Part shown: piece after piece, positions 25,801 to 33,060 of the stretch | How the letters are laid out: the number at the start of each line of letters is the position of its first letter | Position numbering within the stretch: the stretch's first letter is position 1 | NCBI GenBank assembly: GCA_036488875.1 | Contig: DASXGW010000001.1 | Coordinates: 310,001 to 374,000 of the forward strand | Reading direction: 5' to 3' | DNA: 64,000 bases | Source: Candidatus Baltobacteraceae bacterium | GTDB taxonomy: Bacteria; Vulcanimicrobiota; Vulcanimicrobiia; Vulcanimicrobiales; Vulcanimicrobiaceae | Made by a program: the position numbers and the translations under genes | The notes under the pieces: generated by a model | Database searches by the model: none | The model's input: the letters and a program-made list of their open reading frames with translations, nothing else | Told to the model about the DNA's origin: nothing

Positions 25801-26108
25801 ACCGCCGAGGGGGGCCCCTCGTACAGGATCGATTCGCCACCGCTGAGGACTTGGCGCATCCGGCTATCTTCGGCCATCTTTGCGTCTTCCGGGCGGAGAC
25901 CGACGCCGTCTTCAAAGATGTACTCGATCCGGGCATCGCTGGCATCGCCGATGGCTAGCAACACGCTCTTCGCCTCGACGAACTCAGAAAGAAGCGCGGC
26001 AAGCTGCACCATGGTTTCCTGTAAGGGAAGCGCCGACGCAAGCAGCTGTGCCGAGCGCCGAATCAGGTCGCGTCGTTGATGGGGCCGCTGCTCGCGCGAC
26101 GATCGCAA
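22812..26108 (-). CDS. GAF-GGDEF-STAND ATPase-TPR signalling protein
   Basis: 1098 residues from TTG 26108 (AAGG 9 bases upstream, just behind DUF5069). Domains: GAF about 20-165; GGDEF about 175-335 with active-site GGEEF at 242-246 and an inhibitory-site RPGD exactly 5 residues before it; STAND/NB-ARC ATPase about 350-620 with Walker A GPGGVGKT (Lys382) and Walker B KALIVLDNCEHL; a winged-helix-like segment (GWSYNLLDENEKALLRRLAVF); then TPR-type helices from about 700 to 1060. It should make cyclic di-GMP under control of a ligand, with the ATPase/TPR part as a switch. Such ATPases are more usually fused to nucleotide cyclases or DNA-binding domains. Confidence 0.9.
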   Translation of the reverse strand: MRSSREQRPHQRRDLIRRSAQLLASALPLQETMVQLAALLSEFVEAKSVLLAIGDASDARIEYIFEDGVGLRPEDAKMAEDSRMRQVLSGGESILYEGPPSAVLVPVAFGGNIVGALSVRSHQSSAYDIEDVAMLESCAIYLGARIHDEHERLEMANLKHQATTDPLTGVGNRRGFDEALAREWQRCARSKSPLSVLLFDVDLFKLFNDTYGHIAGDGCLRQIAEAIGRCASRPGDVVARYGGEEFSIVLPETTLANARQVAETACVAVRELQIPHQGSSLGHVTVSVGCASVIPDTETEPQSLTASADLHLYGAKAAGRNRVTSDGYSSEAPPAVRQATLRHNLPSMRTSFLGREDEIAEIGALLTGARLVTIVGPGGVGKTRLAIEYGQRNLEQFPDGVWFIDLAPIAEGVFLSATALATMGVREAAGRDTDDTLAAHLSERKALIVLDNCEHLIGEAAVLVDRLLEQCPWLQVIATSREMLDIPGESLFRVSTFREEESVALFVSRARAVVRTFDPTPETMSAIKEICRRLDGIPLAIELAAARVKTMTVTELRGRLDDRFRVLTGGRTSLPRQQTLRGLIGWSYNLLDENEKALLRRLAVFAGDFSMDAACAVCAGEPLDERDIVTLLGHLVDKSLVQFEPGGDVARYWLLDSTKEFALERLADAAEWDAMQQRRADHFCRAADAAYAAAASESKAMFAAVERDYAEFRAVFQWALSREDDAPAALSLAGVLHRYWYERGQWREGRYWLERVTRNLRDDSMDPQRWLLLFGLVRFYLAHASIDEAQEISARLVEIADRLDNRVLVLAAHLARGLTLFHASRLTDALPAFERGIEIYEMLEAGERESAMALAGQNPGMTCELGIAITLWLAKRSDTAQDHIDSAARIAKSLNSPFQMAAMLSWSALFHYLRGDMKRALAEVQQAHDLAKEHGFALWLATCKAQLGVLLSADGHESTGEDMLVSALAMVEEHSALMVKSRVLTMLAQARLNEGRVDEGLDSARQGLAGVTHWGERWWESELHRLEGELLSRKDPPDTAGALESFRRALETARRDNLDEFTERAQRAIAESESSWDTAKAADASKKNAKSPGGAIKP

Positions 26109-26116
26109 GATGACCC

Positions 26117-26554
26117 TTACTTCGCGCGCCGGCGGCGATCGTCGGCGTCGACGATGTCGATAATAATCTCGAGCTCCGGATGCAGCGCCAGCGTCTCGGC
26201 GTATTCTTCGCGGAACCAGGCTTCGTCCTCGGCGTGTTTGGGCTTGATCCGCTTCAGCGTCTCCTTGATCGCCGGGTATTGCGACGCATCGGTGTGCCCG
26301 CGCAGCCACGCGGCGACGCCATCTTCGGTATCGCACGCGGTGACCGCTTCGAATAACGCTTGTTCGGTGACGCCCAGGCGCTCGAGCAAATAGCCCGAGA
26401 TCCCTTTGATTTTACCGTTGATGAAGTAGATACCAGGATCGCCGCCGGGTAATCGTCCGCGCAGCTTGTCGATCGTTCGCGGCATGAGCATGAGGCCGTC
26501 GAGCTCCGCGTAGCAACTGCGCGGTGGTCCGTTACGAAGATCGAGTGGTTGCAT
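26117..26554 (-). CDS. DUF5069 domain protein
   Basis: A 145-residue soluble protein of the DUF5069 family: MQPLDLRNGPPRSCYAELDGLMLMPRTIDKLRG at the start, a short variable loop, then the helical LLERLGVTEQALFEAVTACDTEDGVAAWL. Its function is unknown. ATG start. It lies between tsaD and the GGDEF-STAND gene, 8 bases before the latter, so they are probably cotranscribed. The C-terminal 20 residues are highly charged (DADDRRRRAK). Confidence 0.8.
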   Translation of the reverse strand: MQPLDLRNGPPRSCYAELDGLMLMPRTIDKLRGRLPGGDPGIYFINGKIKGISGYLLERLGVTEQALFEAVTACDTEDGVAAWLRGHTDASQYPAIKETLKRIKPKHAEDEAWFREEYAETLALHPELEIIIDIVDADDRRRRAK

Positions 26555-26564
26555 GATACTCCTT

Positions 26565-27581
26565 TTAGGATGCGGGTTCCAGCTCGAACGCCAGATTCGG
26601 ATCGGCGGAGAGCGTCAGCGGATCGACACGGGTCGCGTCGCGTTGATGGTACGCAGCGGCAGCGATCATGGCCGCGTTGTCGGTGCAGTACTTGGGCGGC
26701 GGAACGAACGCCGTGACGTTATTGCGTTCGCTCCATCGGCGAAACGCCGTCTGCAGCGCGGAGTTGGCCGCGACGCCGCCGGAGAGCACGACCGCGTTGT
26801 AGCTATCGCGTGCAAATGCGGCTTCGAGGCGCGCCATGAGCACGTCGACGACGGCGGCTTGAAACGATGCGGCGACGTCTTCGGGCTTTGCGTTTTGCCC
26901 GGCGTCGGATTCTAGAAAATACCGGACGGACGTTTTGAGGCCGGAAAACGAGAGGTCGAGCGAATCGCCGCTGGGACGATGGCGCGGAAAGGCGTGCGCG
27001 CGGGGATTCCCGCGCTGCGCCATGCGATCGAGCTGTGGACCGCCGGGGTATGGGATGCCGAGCAGTCGTGCCGTTTTATCGTACGCTTCGCCGGCGGCAT
27101 CGTCGTGCGTGCGGCCGACGATCGACATGCGCGTGGCGGATTCCACCTTCACGAGTTGCGAGTGACCACCCGAAACGAGCAACGCGAGGAACGGATAGGG
27201 CGGCGCTTCGGGCTGGTCCAGAAATGCGGCAAAAATGTGGCCGTGTAAATGATTGATGCCGTAGAGCGGCTTGTCGAGTGCGAAGGCGAGCGCCTTGGCC
27301 GATGCAACCCCGACGACGAGACTGCCGATGAGTCCCGGTCCGCGCGTGACCGCGAGTGCGTCGACGTCGTCGAACGTCGTCCCGGCCCGGCCGAGCGCAT
27401 CCTCGACCGCCGCTGAGAGCAGCGCAACGTGCTGGCGGCTGGCGATTTCGGGCACGATGCCGCCGTACTTCGCGTGGAACGCGTCTTGATTCGTCGAGAC
27501 CGAGGCGAGCACGTCGCGGCCGTCGCGCACCAGCGCGGTGGCCGTGTCGTCGCACGACGTCTCGATCCCCAGCACCAACAT
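26565..27581 (-). CDS. tsaD: tRNA threonylcarbamoyladenosine transferase
   Basis: Catalytic subunit for the t6A37 modification of ANN-decoding tRNAs, acting with TsaB, TsaC and TsaE. 338 residues from ATG 27581 (MLVLGIETSCDDTA). ASKHA-fold blocks: KYGGIVPEIASRQH, VTRGPGLIGSLVVG, the metal-binding His pair in INHLHGHIFAAF, LLVSGGHSQLV, GEAYDKTARLLGIPYPGGP and VLSGGVAANSALQ. tsaB, tsaC and tsaE are not in the window. The downstream DUF5069 gene starts 10 bases later. Confidence 0.97.
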   Translation of the reverse strand: MLVLGIETSCDDTATALVRDGRDVLASVSTNQDAFHAKYGGIVPEIASRQHVALLSAAVEDALGRAGTTFDDVDALAVTRGPGLIGSLVVGVASAKALAFALDKPLYGINHLHGHIFAAFLDQPEAPPYPFLALLVSGGHSQLVKVESATRMSIVGRTHDDAAGEAYDKTARLLGIPYPGGPQLDRMAQRGNPRAHAFPRHRPSGDSLDLSFSGLKTSVRYFLESDAGQNAKPEDVAASFQAAVVDVLMARLEAAFARDSYNAVVLSGGVAANSALQTAFRRWSERNNVTAFVPPPKYCTDNAAMIAAAAYHQRDATRVDPLTLSADPNLAFELEPAS

Positions 27582-27624
27582 TAAGAGGCGGGGGTTATCG
27601 TTGCGGCGGCTCGAAGCCTTCGGC

Positions 27625-28269
27625 ATGCAAGACGTAAACGAAGCAATGCGGCTGCCCTCTCCGGCGCCGCGCCCTCAGTCCATTGCCTTTGACGGGGAGT
27701 GGCTTTGGATGGGCTCGATTGAGACCAGTCGCGTGTACGCGATCGATCCGCACCAGTGGCGCGTGATGGAAGAAGACCGGGCGCCTGGAAAACCGTGGGG
27801 CATGGCCGTGGTCGGCGACGAGCTGCGCGTGATCTGCGGCGAAGGCGACGGCGATAGTCGGTTCATTCGACGGCTGGTTCCCGGCCACGGTTTCAAGACG
27901 CAAGAGACGATCCAATGTCCCGACGATACCGGATCGCAGCTCAGTTACGACGGCGTGCGGCTGTACGTGAGTCAGTGGTACAACAAGCGCATCCTCGGAA
28001 TCGACGAGCAGGGCAACGTCGTGCGCACGATCGAGGTGCCGCGCGGCGTCTGCGGTCAATGCTTCGTCGACGGAGCGTTCTACGTACTGACCACCGACGA
28101 CGAAGAGACCGACGACTATTTTTTGATGAAAGCACACGTCAACGGCGGAACGCCGAAGTTCGAAGACATCGCTCGCGTGCCTTTCCACGCACGTGCCTTG
28201 GCCTTCGACGGATCGCGGTTCTGGACGAACCATCGCGAAAACAACGAAATCGTTGCTTTCACCCCGTAG
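27625..28269 (+). CDS. Beta-propeller-like protein
   Basis: 214 residues with repeated blade-like units: QSIAFDGEWLWMGSIETSRVYAID, SQLSYDGVRLYVSQWYNKRILGID, GQCFVDGAFYVLTTDD, RALAFDGSRFWTNHRENNEIVAF. Each blade has the pattern hydrophobic-DG-x-LW. This recalls six-bladed NHL or glutaminyl-cyclase-like propellers, though at 214 residues it holds only about five blades. No signal peptide. ATG 27625 or the ATG at 27646 could be the start. It diverges from tsaD with 43 bases between. Function unknown. Confidence 0.68.
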   Translation: MQDVNEAMRLPSPAPRPQSIAFDGEWLWMGSIETSRVYAIDPHQWRVMEEDRAPGKPWGMAVVGDELRVICGEGDGDSRFIRRLVPGHGFKTQETIQCPDDTGSQLSYDGVRLYVSQWYNKRILGIDEQGNVVRTIEVPRGVCGQCFVDGAFYVLTTDDEETDDYFLMKAHVNGGTPKFEDIARVPFHARALAFDGSRFWTNHRENNEIVAFTP

Positions 28270-28918
28270 GGAGTCCGGCGAGAGAGACCTGATCTCGGCG
28301 ATACGCGATATCGTCGAGATCGTCGCCATTATCGCCGCCGGCTGCTGGGCATTCTACGTGTTCGCCTACGAAAATCGCATCAAACCGTCGTTTGCAGAGC
28401 CGGAAGTCAACGTTACGGCGTCTATGCGGCTGCTGAGCGTGCACAACGGTTTGATCGGCATCGGGATTCACACGCAGTTTCATAACGTCGGTACGGTGCC
28501 GGCGCACTTCTTAGCTTACGCGGTGAGCGTTTACGGGCAACGCGTCACGCCTCAAGTTCCGTCAGCGCACAAAACGAATCCCGGCCTAAAAATCGACGAT
28601 GCGATGTTTTCGCGGATCGACAAGCCAACAGCCGTCTACACGTGGGGCTACATCACGAAACAGGGCAACCCGGCATCAACACAAGAAAGCGGCCTCGACC
28701 CGGGTAGCAGTTTGGAGAACGATCAGATCTTTTACGTGCCGCAAGGCCGGTTCGATTTGCTCACAATGGCCATCGATGCTCCGTACACGAAGTATGACGA
28801 TACCATGCCGGCAAGTCTTGTGTATCAACCCGACGGTGGACTCAAGGTCAATATCGCGATCTCGGACCGGATGGATCAATTCAACATCCGTCCGGTGACC
28901 TCGCTCGATATCCGCTAA
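28253..28918 (+). CDS. Single-TM hypothetical protein
   Basis: 221 residues that I do not recognise. One TM helix near the N-terminus (IVEIVAIIAAGCWAFYVFAYE) is followed by a probably external domain rich in beta strands (VNVTASMRLLSVHNGLIGIGIHTQFHNVGTVPAHFLAYAVSVYG). The layout suggests a membrane-anchored beta-sandwich. The TTG at 28253 is the first start before the helix and overlaps the propeller gene by 17 bases. It ends 4 bases short of the convergent phosphoesterase gene. Confidence 0.62.
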   Translation: MLSPRRESGERDLISAIRDIVEIVAIIAAGCWAFYVFAYENRIKPSFAEPEVNVTASMRLLSVHNGLIGIGIHTQFHNVGTVPAHFLAYAVSVYGQRVTPQVPSAHKTNPGLKIDDAMFSRIDKPTAVYTWGYITKQGNPASTQESGLDPGSSLENDQIFYVPQGRFDLLTMAIDAPYTKYDDTMPASLVYQPDGGLKVNIAISDRMDQFNIRPVTSLDIR

Positions 28919-28922
28919 ACCG

Positions 28923-30413
28923 CTATTCGGTGTCGGGCGGAACCGCGTCTGCGTTCGAGTTGGTAAATTTCGACGGCGGATACTTCGTCTTTATCGGCGT
29001 GAAGGCGCGCGGCGTTTGACGGAAATCGAAGCCCCCGAGGACGTTCGCGCGACAATCCGTGTAACCGAAACCGTTGGCCGGCGCTGCGGGACAGCTCCCA
29101 CCGATCGGCGGCAACTTGAACACCGTCTCGATGAACTTCAATATACTGCCGGGCTCGTAGAGCGTCTTGTCGACTTTATTTCGTAGCGCGTACGGAGAAA
29201 TCACCATCAGCGGCGTGCGGATTCCGAGTCCCCGGAAATCCATTTGCGGCGGTGGAATGGGGTCGTACAATCCGCCCCAGTCGTCCCACAGCACGACGAT
29301 GGCCGTCGAGTTCCACTGCGGCCCTTTTCCAATCGCGTTAACAATGGCGGAAACCCACGACGGTCCTTCGTCTGTGACGTAGGGGCCGGCGTGATCGGAA
29401 TACGTGCCGTCCGGTACAACCCACGTGACGCCTTTGAGCTTACCGTTTTGCGCGGCGGCAAGAACGTTGGTCTGCGGCGAGATGACGTTTGACCAGTCCG
29501 GGCCGTGTCGGACCGCGTCGATAGCGGAAAACGGCGACCAAATGTAGTCGCCTGGTTTAAAGTTCTTCGTCGTCGGCGTATAGAATTGCCAAGACACACC
29601 GCGGGCGTCCAGCGAATCGGCAATCGTCCGGTACTGCGTGAAACACGGGTACGGACCCGCCGCCGGCTTTACCGTTCTCTGCGCGTCGAGCAGTGACGTT
29701 CGCGCAAAAGCGGGAGAATCGCAGCTCCAGGACGAGCTTGAGCTGACTTCGACAACGCCGTCCTTGTTGAGCAGCCCGGGGTAGTTGACGATCGCCAAGT
29801 TTCGCGCTACGTCCGTCGTGCCGGCGACGAGGTACTGGTGCGCGGTAAAGCTGGGGCCGAAGTCGGTCGGGAAATAGTGGTCCGCGAGGACGTACTGCAT
29901 CGCCATTTTCCAGTATGGGCCGGCTTCGTCGACATAGTTTGGCGCGTCGTTCGGAACGTAGACGTATGGCGAATGTACTCCCGACGTTCCGACCGCAGGG
30001 CGGGCGAGGCTGGGGCAGCTGGTGAGAGGCCATTTCTCGGGATACTCGAGATAAAAGCCGTCCATCTTTCCGTGATCCCACGAGACCATAGCTTCGTCCC
30101 AACAATGCGAGATGTCCGCGATCGACTGCTGGAAGCCTCGCGGACGAAGCGGAACGATACGCGAGCCCGCCTTACCGGTCGACCGCGTCTCGGCCCCCGG
30201 ATAGCCCATGAACAGATTGTTGAAGCTGCGGTTTTCCTGGATGATGATGACGATGTGCTGGATGCACGTGTAGTTGGCGGCCGGACAGGGCGTTGGCCCG
30301 CTTGGAATCGGAGTGTGCGAGCCATGCGGCATCGTCGACGCGGTTCCCGAGCACCCGGTGACGATTGCACAGCCAAAGAGTAATACGAACAACGAACAGA
30401 GCAAAGCGCGCAT
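28923..30413 (-). CDS. Phosphoesterase (phospholipase C-type) lipoprotein
   Basis: 496 residues of the phosphoesterase family that includes bacterial phospholipase C and acid phosphatases. The lipoprotein signal ends in AIVTGC. The metal-binding start of the enzyme is IQHIVIIIQENRSFNNLFMGYPGA (Glu and Asn ligands). Other family blocks: DHYFPTDFGPSFTAHQYLVAGT, ITWVVPDGTYSDHAGP-like region and STAIVVLWDDWGGLYDP, where the Asp pair would complete the site. It probably releases phosphate from lipids or other esters outside the cell. A GGGGAGG Shine-Dalgarno lies 5 bases before the ATG. It follows a MFS-VOC pair on the same strand. Confidence 0.88.
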   Translation of the reverse strand: MRALLCSLFVLLFGCAIVTGCSGTASTMPHGSHTPIPSGPTPCPAANYTCIQHIVIIIQENRSFNNLFMGYPGAETRSTGKAGSRIVPLRPRGFQQSIADISHCWDEAMVSWDHGKMDGFYLEYPEKWPLTSCPSLARPAVGTSGVHSPYVYVPNDAPNYVDEAGPYWKMAMQYVLADHYFPTDFGPSFTAHQYLVAGTTDVARNLAIVNYPGLLNKDGVVEVSSSSSWSCDSPAFARTSLLDAQRTVKPAAGPYPCFTQYRTIADSLDARGVSWQFYTPTTKNFKPGDYIWSPFSAIDAVRHGPDWSNVISPQTNVLAAAQNGKLKGVTWVVPDGTYSDHAGPYVTDEGPSWVSAIVNAIGKGPQWNSTAIVVLWDDWGGLYDPIPPPQMDFRGLGIRTPLMVISPYALRNKVDKTLYEPGSILKFIETVFKLPPIGGSCPAAPANGFGYTDCRANVLGGFDFRQTPRAFTPIKTKYPPSKFTNSNADAVPPDTE

Positions 30414-30442
30414 GCTGTCCTCCCCTTTTTGAGGTCTTCGGC

Positions 30443-30651
30443 TTACTCAGCGATCAATTCGATGCGATTGCCGAAAGGATCGCCAACATAGCAGTGAGAG
30501 TGCCCGTCTTGCAGCGCCATGTCTTCGACGATTTCGTAACCGGCGTCTCTTATGCGTTTCACAAACGTTTCGTAGCGCAGTAGAACCGGCGGGCCGCGTC
30601 GTCACCACCAGCCGGCATGGCTAGCTGGACGTGATCGATTTCGGTGATCAT
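30443..30651 (-). pseudogene. VOC/glyoxalase family gene with internal deletion
   Basis: The 5' part reads MITEIDHVQLAMPAGGDDAARRFYC, the standard start of a vicinal-oxygen-chelate protein. It then runs out of frame to a stop at residue 31. In another frame the 3' part continues FVKRIRDAGYEIVEDMALQDGH, then YVGDPFGNRIELIAE and a proper TAA. The central 40-50 residues of a normal 120-130-residue protein are missing. The ATG overlaps the MFS stop by 4 bases (ATGA), showing the intact gene was translated with the transporter. Now presumed non-functional. Confidence 0.75.
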
Positions 30652-31973
30652 GGTGCTTCGGGTACGAAGGCGGCGTCGCGGTTTTCGGGTTTCACGAAAT
30701 AGCCGATTGCGGTGAAGACGAGGACGGCGGCAAACATGATTAGCGAGATGATGGCCATCGCGCGCCCGTAATCGGCGGTGCCGTTGGCCAACGGGAAGTT
30801 CTTCGTGGCGAAGTGGGCTTCCATTTGGGCGGCACCCGCGCTGATGAGGTTGCCGATCTGATACGTGAAACCGGGGAACGTGCCGCGTGAGCCGGCGGGA
30901 GAGAGTTCGTTGAGGTGCGCCGGAATGACGCCCCACGCCCCCTGCACCATGAACTGTATGGCGAACGCACCGATGGCAAGCGCGACCATCGTCTGACTGA
31001 ACGCCCAAAGCGGCACGCATACGGCGCCGAGAAGCGCGGCGATCAATAGTGCCGGGCGCCGTCCGATGCGTTGCGAGAATGCACCGAATGCAATGCCGCC
31101 GGCGATCGCACCGAGCGCAGCAATTATCGATAACGACGACGTCATTCCGGTCGAAAAACCGTGCTGCACTTGCAGGAACGTCGCGTACAGGTCTTGCGTG
31201 CCGTGCGACATGAAGTTCATCGCCGCCATAAACAACACGGTGTAAATAAAGAGGGGAAGGTTGGCCGCGATTGATGCGCCTGCCCTTCTACTTCGCTCGC
31301 TCCGCTCGCTACGCTCAGGATGACAAAGCGGATCGCTACCCCTATTACGATGGGAGGCGAGCCAGGCGGGGGATTCGGGGACGTGGCTGCGGATGTAGAA
31401 GATGAGCAGCGCCGGCAGCGTGCCGACGACGAAGAGAATGCGCCATGCGTAGTGCGCCGCGCCGAACTGATCGGCGAAGTGGAAGACGATGAAATACGCG
31501 GCCGCCGCCAGCAAGTAGCCGACCATGTAGCCTTCTTGCAGCAATCCGCTAAAGAAGCCGCGCTTTTGCGGCGGGAGTGCTTCCATCGCCATCGCCGCGC
31601 CGAGCCCCCATTCGCCGCCCATGGCGACGCCGTAGAGCGCGCGCAGCACTAAGAAGATCGTGAAGTTCGGCGAGAACGCGGTCAGCAGCTCGATGACGGA
31701 ATAAAATGCGATGTCGATCATCAACGGAGTGCGCCGGCCGTAACGATCGCCGATCCAGCCGAAAATCAGCGCGCCGAGTGGGCGGCATGCCAGCGTGAGC
31801 GTAATGGCGGCTGTGACTTCAACGATCCCGCTCTTGAAGTCGGCCGCGATCTTCGAGACAACAAAGGTCAGGAGAAAGAAATCGAACGCGTCGAGCGTCC
31901 AACCTAAGAAGCTCGCAATGAAGGTTCTGCGAGCTGCGGGCGATAGAGTGGAGTCGGTTTGCGACAGGCTCAA
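30648..31973 (-). CDS. MFS transporter, carboxylate/SHS-like, with repeat insertion
   Basis: 441 residues from TTG 31973, 12 TM helices. Blocks FLGWTLDAFDFFLLTFVV (helix 1), GWIGDRYGRRTPLM (loop 2-3), FLVLRALYGVAMGGEWGLG and WRILFVVGTLPALL-VRSHVPESPAW resemble proton symporters for lactate, sialic acid or aromatic acids. The cytoplasmic loop between helices 6 and 7 contains CHPERSERSERSRRAG, encoded by palindromic repeat copy B. The frame extends a further 28 codons upstream through repeat copy C, which I exclude because helix 1 begins soon after TTG. Translationally coupled to the VOC pseudogene downstream. Confidence 0.86.
   Translation of the reverse strand: MSLSQTDSTLSPAARRTFIASFLGWTLDAFDFFLLTFVVSKIAADFKSGIVEVTAAITLTLACRPLGALIFGWIGDRYGRRTPLMIDIAFYSVIELLTAFSPNFTIFLVLRALYGVAMGGEWGLGAAMAMEALPPQKRGFFSGLLQEGYMVGYLLAAAAYFIVFHFADQFGAAHYAWRILFVVGTLPALLIFYIRSHVPESPAWLASHRNRGSDPLCHPERSERSERSRRAGASIAANLPLFIYTVLFMAAMNFMSHGTQDLYATFLQVQHGFSTGMTSSLSIIAALGAIAGGIAFGAFSQRIGRRPALLIAALLGAVCVPLWAFSQTMVALAIGAFAIQFMVQGAWGVIPAHLNELSPAGSRGTFPGFTYQIGNLISAGAAQMEAHFATKNFPLANGTADYGRAMAIISLIMFAAVLVFTAIGYFVKPENRDAAFVPEAP
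31273..31325. repeat. Palindromic repeat, copy B, inside the MFS gene
   Basis: A 53-bp element beginning GATGCGCCTGCCC and ending CTCAGGATGACA on the plus strand, with CGCTCGCTCCGCTCGC in the centre. Its first 13 bases are identical to copy C and its end matches copies A and C. Translated on the minus strand it gives CHPERSERSERSRRAG in the loop between TM6 and TM7. Confidence 0.8.
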
Positions 31974-32000
31974 CGTGGAACGGGTACTACGCCGCGTTTT

Positions 32001-32051
32001 GATGCGCCTGCCCGTCGACTTCGGCGCTTCGCGCCTACGCTCGGGATGACA
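32001..32051. repeat. Palindromic repeat, copy C, upstream of the MFS gene
   Basis: A 51-bp element: GATGCGCCTGCCC, GTCGACTTCGGCG, a small hairpin GGCGCTTCGCGCC (32023-32035), and CTCGGGATGACA at the end. It lies 28 bases before the TTG start of the MFS gene and just after a terminator hairpin, so it could influence the 5' leader. Confidence 0.78.
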
Positions 32052-32061
32052 ACACAAAGAA

Positions 32062-32090
32062 GGCCGCGCGTTAGCGCGGCCAACCTTTTT
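32062..32090. terminator. Rho-independent terminator, bidirectional
   Basis: Perfect 8-bp stem GGCCGCGC/GCGCGGCC with loop GTTA (32062-32081). A T-run follows on the plus strand (32086-32090) and TTCTTTG follows on the minus strand. The direction needed is minus, ending the thrS-lipoprotein transcript. Confidence 0.82.
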
Positions 32091-32094
32091 GATG

Positions 32095-33057
32095 TTACGT
32101 CGGACTAGGCGATGGTCCGGGGGTGAATGTGGAGCTCGACGGTGAGCCCGACGCGGCGGGCGTGGGCGAGGGCGTAGCGGTTGCGTTCGGCGGATACGTC
32201 AATCCGTACATCGCCAGCAGCCAGATTTGTCCGCGCTTCACGGTAATCTTGGGCGTCGGGAAGTTGAAGTTGATGATCTGCCCGTTGCTAACGTACTTGG
32301 TGTACGATCCGAGGAACTGATCGATGCGCTTACCGCGCAGCACGCCTTCGTTATAAAGCTGGATCCAGAAGCCGCGGCTGGGAAGCTGTTGGCGCGGTAT
32401 GACGTATTGCACCGACGCCAAGCCGTTGAGGTTGAAGTTCGAGTCGCTTTGCAGGCGAATCGCCACCAGCGGCGTGACGCTTAACGCACGCCGATCGGGA
32501 TTGGTCATCGGCGGAGCGTCTTTGGGCATGGCCTCGACTTGCAGCGTTATCGTGCCGGGCGGCGTCGGTGACGGCGACGCTCCCGAGTCTGAATCGTCCT
32601 CGTCGTCGGATGACGAGCTCGGCGACGGTGAGGGCGAGGGCGTTGGTGTCGGCGTCGATTTCGCGGCCGTCGAACCCGGCGACGGTGACGGCGACGGCGG
32701 CGGAATGTTGAAGCTGAGCGTGCAGTTGAACTGCTGCATTTGCACCGAGATTTGCGGGCACTTCATGCCGCTGGGACCTTGGCCGACGGGATACTGCGCC
32801 TCGTTGGGCGCCAACGTCGACCCGGGCACCGTCAATGCCGGCTGACCGTTGGGACCGATCTCGGGACCTTGCATGTCACCGCCGGGACCCATGCCGCCCG
32901 GCGATGCGCCGAGTTGGCCCGGATTGCCGACCGGTGGGCCGACGTCGCCCGGCATGCCGCCGCCACCACTATCTAATCCGCCCTGGCACGCAGCGAGCGC
33001 TAAAGCAATAGCGGCAACCCCAAATGCAAAGTACGGCTTGCGCCGATGAAAGTTCAT
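32095..33057 (-). CDS. Pro/Ser-rich lipoprotein
   Basis: 320 residues that I do not recognise as a family. The signal peptide ends in ALALAAC (lipobox Cys24). A Gly/Pro/Met-rich low-complexity stretch follows (25-70), then CPQISVQMQQFNCTL, a long PSPSP/PTPTP linker with an acidic DDEDDSD patch (about 125-165), and a C-terminal beta-rich domain (about 170-290) with VIPRQQLPSRGFWIQLYNEG. It ends in another PTP-rich tail. The linker suggests a cell-wall-spanning anchor. It begins 3 bases after the thrS stop, so the two are cotranscribed. Confidence 0.72.
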   Translation of the reverse strand: MNFHRRKPYFAFGVAAIALALAACQGGLDSGGGGMPGDVGPPVGNPGQLGASPGGMGPGGDMQGPEIGPNGQPALTVPGSTLAPNEAQYPVGQGPSGMKCPQISVQMQQFNCTLSFNIPPPSPSPSPGSTAAKSTPTPTPSPSPSPSSSSDDEDDSDSGASPSPTPPGTITLQVEAMPKDAPPMTNPDRRALSVTPLVAIRLQSDSNFNLNGLASVQYVIPRQQLPSRGFWIQLYNEGVLRGKRIDQFLGSYTKYVSNGQIINFNFPTPKITVKRGQIWLLAMYGLTYPPNATATPSPTPAASGSPSSSTFTPGPSPSPT

Positions 33058-33060
33058 TAC

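Noticed and set aside
26109-26336. Upstream extension of the GGDEF-STAND frame to 26336
   Set aside because: It overlaps the intact DUF5069 gene and reads as low-complexity Arg-rich sequence.
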